Shown here in pieces: positions 59,030 to 64,000 of a stretch of DNA of 64,000 bases. The notes under the pieces were generated by a model, which had not been told where the DNA came from, searched no databases, and worked only from the letters and a program-made list of their open reading frames with translations. The DNA is from Symsagittifera roscoffensis (Eukaryota > Xenacoelomorpha > Acoela > Convolutidae). How positions within the stretch are numbered: the stretch's first letter is position 1; the number at the start of each line of letters is the position of its first letter. The position numbers were made by a program, and so were the translations under genes. Location: the NCBI RefSeq assembly GCF_963678635.1, contig NC_087064.1:16607802-16671801 (forward strand). Reading direction: 5' to 3'.

Positions 59030-59796
59030 TTAGGCCAAAACAAACTCCTTATTCAATTTCAGTCTAATGAACTTCCAATAGTTTTTGCGGACAATATCAT
59101 CTTTTGTTTCTAGTTTGATTAAAATCGGCTCTAGTTCTTTCTTAATGATTGCTTCTTTTTCATCTGAGCTGAGATTTTCGTCCTTGTTTCTGAGATAATC
59201 TTCGAAACATGTGAAAGCATACATGCATAAATATGGCGACAACTGTTTATCAGGCGCTCCTTCATGTTGCAGCAAAGCTCTCATCCTTTCTAGCATCGCA
59301 CTATTATATGGTTCACCTAGCTTGTAACTGTACACATTATCCAGGGTCTGTGTGATGCCTCGGAGATAGTTCCAGGCACTCTCGTTGTAGATATCCATGT
59401 CTATGCTTGCCAGAGTGTACATGACCTCTTTGGCTCTTACCCCTTCAGTGTAATCTGTAGTGTGAGTGATGACAAAGTATCTCTGGTTCCAGGCCGAGTT
59501 GTTCCTCACGTCTTCTAAAATATATCACTCGTAATAAGTACTACGCCAAAGTTTTGCAATTAGTTTTAACCCTCGTGCAAAAGCATGTGACATCATCAAT
59601 GAATCGATCAAAAATATTATCAGCTTGGAATACCTTCGAGTAGTTTCTGGACATAGTGCAACTCCCCCTCCCACAGGGAGAATGTCTTGATGAGCCACTG
59701 TCTGTACTGCCAGGCGTGGTAGTTCTTCGGATCTTCGTCCAACATCGACTGCACAAATTTCAGCTCCCCCTTCGCATTCTGTCTCATGTCTATTAT
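59030..59796 (-). CDS. FNTA: Protein farnesyltransferase / geranylgeranyltransferase type I alpha subunit, 3' two exons only
   Basis: The alpha subunit shared by the CaaX prenyltransferases that farnesylate or geranylgeranylate proteins such as Ras and Rho in the cytosol (family knowledge). Two exons: 59634-59796 and 59030-59514, joined by a 119-bp GT-AG intron in which the split Glu codon is restored (LL-E-DVRNNSAWNQRYF). They encode 215 residues to the stop at 59030. Three prenyltransferase alpha repeats are visible: NYHAWQYRQWLI, NNSAWNQRYFVI and NESAWNYLRGI. The family is about 330-380 residues, so roughly the first 150-180 are missing. The first visible exon has a proper acceptor (TGTTTAG), so upstream exons should exist. 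None is seen between 59797 and 64000, where another gene and a retrotransposon lie. They are probably beyond the right edge, or the gene is truncated. Confidence 0.9.
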
Positions 59797-60310
59797 CTAA
59801 ACATATCGGAGATGTACGAGAACAAAAACTAGTTCAATTTACCGCTTCAATTTATCGGAAACTCTTAGAACAACTTATTTTAGGTTTAAAAAATCTTCAT
59901 CATTGAAACTTTAAAAAAACCTCAATCACCATATATATATATAAATAAATCGTTCAATTCTAAATATTTGTCCTGACCCGCGTTCGAACCCACTTATTTT
60001 GTTGCGGGTCTCCTTCCCTACCTCTACGCTGCAGACCCACAATAACTTGAAGCTAAAGTGCTATTTGTTGTGCAGCAAAAGTTGGGAAATGAAAAATCAC
60101 CAATCCGACAGAATAAAACTAGTGATTTGCAAAGAGTGTAAATTATTTCACGAGTTATAGATAGAAGTCAATTGATTTTTGTAAAAATGCGGTTTTAAAT
60201 AAGTAAATCAGTTCAATCGTAGATTTAGTTCAAGTAGAAAGCTGAAATGTCTTTTTTAGGCTTCAACATTCCGCCTCCCTTGAAGTATCTTCAATTTTCA
60301 GATCGTTGTT
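59797..60310. other. Spacer between FNTA and the JmjC-like gene
   Basis: AT-rich. A pyrimidine tract with TTTTCAG ends nine bases before the ATG at 60311, so a leader intron or a trans-splice acceptor may end here. Confidence 0.4.
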
Positions 60311-61285
60311 ATGTCTGGGTACGACTATCCATTCACAGTGCACGAGACAAAGGAGAGAAAGAACAGGGCGGAGTCGGGCAGAGCACCACGTCTGCCTCCA
60401 CATGGCGAGGTGCGAAGGTCCAGTAGGCGGGGCGCTGTCGACAGGGAGGACCTGCAGGGTTTCTTCGATGCAGTGACCAGAGGAGATCTGGGTTTCACTC
60501 CGATTCCTGTAAAGTCGTTGGATGAGATCCAGTCTTCAAGGAAGGAAGCTGCAATCGTGGATAGGGCAGTTCTGCGGTTTCCGAAAGCTGAGACTGTGAG
60601 TAGCATTTATTCCATTGTATCATAGTAGTAGAGTATAGCGGGTGTGCATCAATTGTTTGTTTTGTTTTAGAAGCAACTTAGAGGTCTTAAACGTATCAGT
60701 GACTTGAACGTAGAAGGGTCATTGTTCACTGGCTGGGAGGTTGGAGTTAACTGTCGAGAGACTCCTAGTGTGACAGCTAAGGGTGTTATTGGCGTCATGT
60801 CTGGAGGTCAGACCAGATGGCCAAAGCAGGTCTTTTCTTCTCTTCTCCAAGGTATTTTTGTAGAGTCCTCGTCCTTCCGGACTTTCCATCAAGACTTGGA
60901 TGAGGAAGATGATGCTGTTTTGTGTCTTCTGGGGGGCCGAAAGTTGTGGCTGATGACATCTGAAGTTAATCTCTCTGGTGAACTTGAGCGCCTGGCCGGT
61001 AGCAATGATTCGGAGATGGGGCTCACTGATGCTGCTAAGTATCTGAGGAACCTTGGTCCTCGGCAGAAGAAACTAGTCCACTATGGTGTTCTTGAGGAGG
61101 GGAAAAGTTTGTATCTTCCATATGCGTGGTGCCATGCAGTTCTGACTCTCTGCGACGAAGAGAGGGTCTGCTGTATGTACTATGCGGAGATGCAAACTAG
61201 ACTTTCCTTGGTAGCATCTGCGTGGAAGCGCTGCCAGCAACACTGCAGGGTCAACAAGCGAAGAGGACCACATAACAGCAAATGA
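60311..61285 (+). CDS. JmjC-like (cupin) dioxygenase-type protein, 2 exons, 299 aa
   Basis: Exons 60311-60595 and 60671-61285 join in frame across a 75-bp GT-AG intron. Residues 1-95 are basic and low in structure, with an RRSSRR-type cluster. The C-terminal part fits a JmjC fold of Fe(II)/2-oxoglutarate enzymes: H168-Q-D170 (first two metal ligands), G-R-K186-L-W (position of the 2-oxoglutarate-binding basic residue), and LPYAWCH250 (distal metal histidine), 80 residues after D170. All three putative ligands are intact, so catalysis is possible. The substrate (histone, protein or RNA) cannot be told. No chromatin-reader domain is attached. Exons are much richer in G+C than their surroundings. 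AATAAA follows 33 bases after the stop. The JmjC assignment comes from motif spacing only. Confidence 0.75.
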
Positions 61286-61317
61286 CTGTTCAACGGTAAA
61301 TATGTTAACTGTTATTC

Positions 61318-61323
61318 AATAAA
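61318..61323 (+). terminator. Polyadenylation signal of the JmjC-like gene
   Basis: AATAAA 33 bases past the stop codon at 61285, in A/T-rich sequence. Confidence 0.65.
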
Positions 61324-61894
61324 TGAACTAAATGTGAATGCACCATAAGTAAGGCGTATACAAGTGAAGTATTAACGGTATGAGTCATGAGCGAAAGTTT
61401 GTATACTTAGAAAAACATTTTATGCGAATTAATGGTTGTAAATCATTACAATACGACATCTTTGAATATAATTTAAAGGCAAATATAACATTCTAACAGT
61501 TTGACGTGATCAGAGAGCCTATTGTTAAATTCAAGACAGTAGCGTAGGCGTATCCTAGCTGTTTTCAGACAATAATTACATTTTGGGTCATGAGGGTACA
61601 ACCTCATACGAATTTTAATGCACGATTTAGCACAAAAATTGATGAAAATTTACATCATTTTCGACTTTTATGAACATACAACATTGGGAATTTACATGAA
61701 AGTGGTCAATATGAACGATTCATACCATAATGCATTGCATAGGGGGTAATTTAGGTTCCTACTCTCAAAAGGGTCATGGGGGTACTACTTCTTAAAATTT
61801 GAAAACTGCACATTTTTGATATTTTTCGATTTTTTTTTTTAGCACTATAAAGTTCTTGTTTTAAATGAACTGCACATTGGATATGACTTGGTTG
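61324..61894. other. Spacer, may include the 3' end of the retrotransposon
   Basis: The 3' long terminal repeat of the element at 61895-64000 would lie here or further left. With only one end in the window I cannot delimit it. Confidence 0.35.
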
Positions 61895-64000
61895 CTATAC
61901 TGGTAGCTTCCGAAGCTTCGCGACTGGGCGTACGTATTCACCAGTTGTGGTCTTCACTTTTACCACTCGAACAATTGAGTCATTTCCAGGATAAACTTCT
62001 ATGATTCGTCCAGTTTTCCATTTTAGCGGTCGTTCATTGTCTTCGGCAAGTAGGACTAGGTTGCCAACTTTAAATTCTGGGCCATCCGTGAACCATTTTT
62101 TCCGTATTTGTAGCGTTATGAGATAATCCCTTTTCCAAACTTTCCAGAAATCCTTGATCATATTCTGTAATAGTCGATATCGTACATTGGTTGAAACTTG
62201 GATGTCCGCAGACGGAAGAGTTAGCAATGATTCCCCTATCAGAAAATGAGCGGGTGTCAGCGGAGTTGGGTCGTTAGGATCACTTGACATTGGATACAAT
62301 GGTCGTGAATTTAAGACAGCTTCAATTTGATTGAGAATTGTAAGAAATTCTTCAAAACTGAGACGTTGCAGTCCTATAACTTTTCGCAGATGTCTCTTCA
62401 TACTTTTTACAGCTGCTTCCCAGAGTCCTCCGAAGTGAGGAGCACGAGGAGGGATGGTGACCCATTCAGTTCCTTGGCTATTGACGAAACTAACACCTGA
62501 TTTGTCCGTTCCATTTTTGTCGAGCAGTTCCTTGATTTTGATCAGATCATTTCGAGCCCCGATAAAATAGCTTCCATTGTCACTTAAGATCTTCTCAGGT
62601 TTGCCACGGCGTGCAGTAAATCGTTTCAATGAAAGGATGCATGCTTCTTTGGTTAGACGAGTAACCATTTCCAAATGAATAGCTTTTGTCGCGAGACAAA
62701 CAAAGACGGCAACATAAATTTTTGAGACCTCTGCTTCCTTAATTTCAAAGGGACCAGCAAAGTCTATTCCACATTGAGCAAATGGTTTTGCGGGTGTTAT
62801 TTTTTCTGTAGGAAGATCAGCCATGAATTGAGAAGTAGGTTGCTGACTAAATCGGACACATCTCATGCATCTTCTAATGAACTGTCGAACTAGATCACGG
62901 CCTCCGATTATCCAAATTTCCTCTCTCATTGTGTTCAGTACTAATTGCCCCCCGCCATGAAGAGTATCTTCATGATATTTGCGTATAAGTAGGGATACTA
63001 AATCAGATTTTTTTGAAACGAGTATTGGAAACTTCTTGTCTGTTGGGTAGTTCGATTGTGAAAGTCTGCCTCCAACTCTTAGTAGATCGTAATCCTTGTC
63101 GAAAAACGGACTAAGATTGAGTAGTTTCGATGTTTTACTCAGCTCCCCTTTCACCTTTAGACAATTTAGCTCTGATTTGAAGTGTATTTCTTGGTCTAAA
63201 CGAAGAATTAGCATTTTTGCCATAATTCTATTTTTAGGACTAAGACAATCTTCTTCAAGTTGTACATCAGATGTCCGCTTAGATCTGAGCCGCTTCCGAT
63301 AGTTTGTCGATACTCTATGCTTAAGATGTTGAACAAATGATAGTACATAGCATGCGATGAGTACTGTCTTGTTCCAAGTGCTGTAGTTTTTTAAACGAAA
63401 AATTCCATCCGTCATTTCTTCGTTTTGAGCATGATTTGCGAGAACAGTTCGAATTTGTTCACTTTCTGCATTAGTCTTGGCTTTGACGGTTCGTTTTTCA
63501 GGTGCTTCAACTAGAGATGGTTTTAGGTTGGGCCAGTGCCTTTAACCTTTGGTCAGCCAATCTGGTCCATTCCACCAGAGTGAGGAACATATTAATGTGT
63601 CAGCTAATACACCACGAGAGGCTAAATCAGCTGGATTTACTGCTGTTGGCACGTGTTTCCAATCACTTCTGGGTAGGGTCTCTTGTATTTGTGAAACTCT
63701 GTTTGCAACAAAAGTGTTCCACGTTCTTGGAAGTTGAGCAAGCCATTGCAAGACAATTGTTGAATCAGTCCAGGCGTGTGAAGTTATCTTGAGATTTGTT
63801 TTCCTCAAAATTGAATGAACTGATTTAAGAAGTTTGGTAGCTAAACTTGCACCGCAGAGCTCTAATTTGGGAACAGAGATTGCTTTGACCGGAGCAACCT
63901 TTGTTTTGGAGGTTAGTAGATATGCAAAAGTTTTGCCATCATCATTGGTAATTCTTGCATAGATTGCGGCTGCATATGCTTTTTCGGAAGCATCACAGAA
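61895..64000 (-). mobile_element. BEL/Pao LTR retrotransposon, 3' half, runs off the right edge
   Basis: Minus-strand polyprotein with the order RNase H, integrase zinc-binding domain, integrase core and a C-terminal DUF5641-like domain, as in BEL/Pao elements. The reverse transcriptase, protease, gag and 5' LTR would be to the right of the window. It may lie within the FNTA gene's upstream region on the same strand. Confidence 0.9.
61895..64000 (-). CDS. pol: BEL/Pao pol polyprotein, C-terminal part, one in-frame stop
   Basis: The frame is open from the right edge ([12 protein letters not shown], the first catalytic Asp region of RNase H) to a TAA at 63542-63544. It then continues in the same frame to the TAG at 61895. 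In the second part: an HHCC zinc-binding region (YHEDTLHGG to CMRCVRF); an integrase core with the acidic triad in [16 protein letters not shown] and [15 protein letters not shown]; and a C-terminal DUF5641-like stretch ([28 protein letters not shown]). The single stop falls between RNase H and integrase (after WLTKG). It is either an inactivating mutation or a sequencing error. The otherwise clean frame indicates a young insertion. Activity as it stands is unlikely. Confidence 0.88.

Overview
This is a eukaryotic nuclear window, very probably from an AT-rich invertebrate animal. It has spliced genes with GT-AG introns, a cytosolic HSP70 ending in EEVD, a metazoan-type sphingosine-1-phosphate lyase, RING/B-box proteins and a BEL/Pao retrotransposon. 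The species cannot be fixed from the sequence. Coding exons are visibly richer in G+C than the surrounding DNA, which helps separate real exons from chance open frames.

Layout. Bases 1-13,600 carry two intronless minus-strand paralogues encoding RING + B-box + coiled-coil proteins (1177-2448 and 12384-13601). Between them lie tandem repeats, hAT-like miniature elements and two ~1 kb elements packed with a self-complementary 18-bp motif. Bases 17,290-35,350 are a direct tandem segmental duplication (copy A 17290-26562, copy B 26563-35350). Each copy holds one minus-strand intronless gene for a 270-residue membrane-anchored protein that I do not recognise. Copy A has an extra tandem unit containing a ~730-bp foldback element. 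Copy B has an extra 1,167-bp element whose empty site survives in copy A.

Bases 38,436-51,005 hold a complete 13-exon sphingosine-1-phosphate lyase gene (553 residues by my splicing). One intron uses a GC donor, and a 1.5-kb tandem duplication copies the start of exon 6 as a decoy. Next comes a heat-inducible-type HSP70 (52943-54642) behind a TATA box and a dense array of heat-shock elements; its frame is broken by a deletion of about 70 codons. After an AT-rich stretch without recognisable genes come the last two exons of the farnesyl/geranylgeranyltransferase alpha subunit (59030-59796, minus). They are followed by a two-exon gene for a 299-residue JmjC-like protein (60311-61285, plus) and the 3' half of a BEL/Pao retrotransposon polyprotein (61895 to the right edge, minus) with one in-frame stop.

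The genes look like independent housekeeping, stress or lineage-specific genes, not a pathway cluster. The strongest novelty candidates are the transposable-element family built from iterated ATTATAATCGATTATAAT palindromes, the duplicated membrane-protein locus, and the small JmjC-like gene. All coordinates and comparisons were made by eye without alignment software, so repeat boundaries are approximate unless bases are stated.
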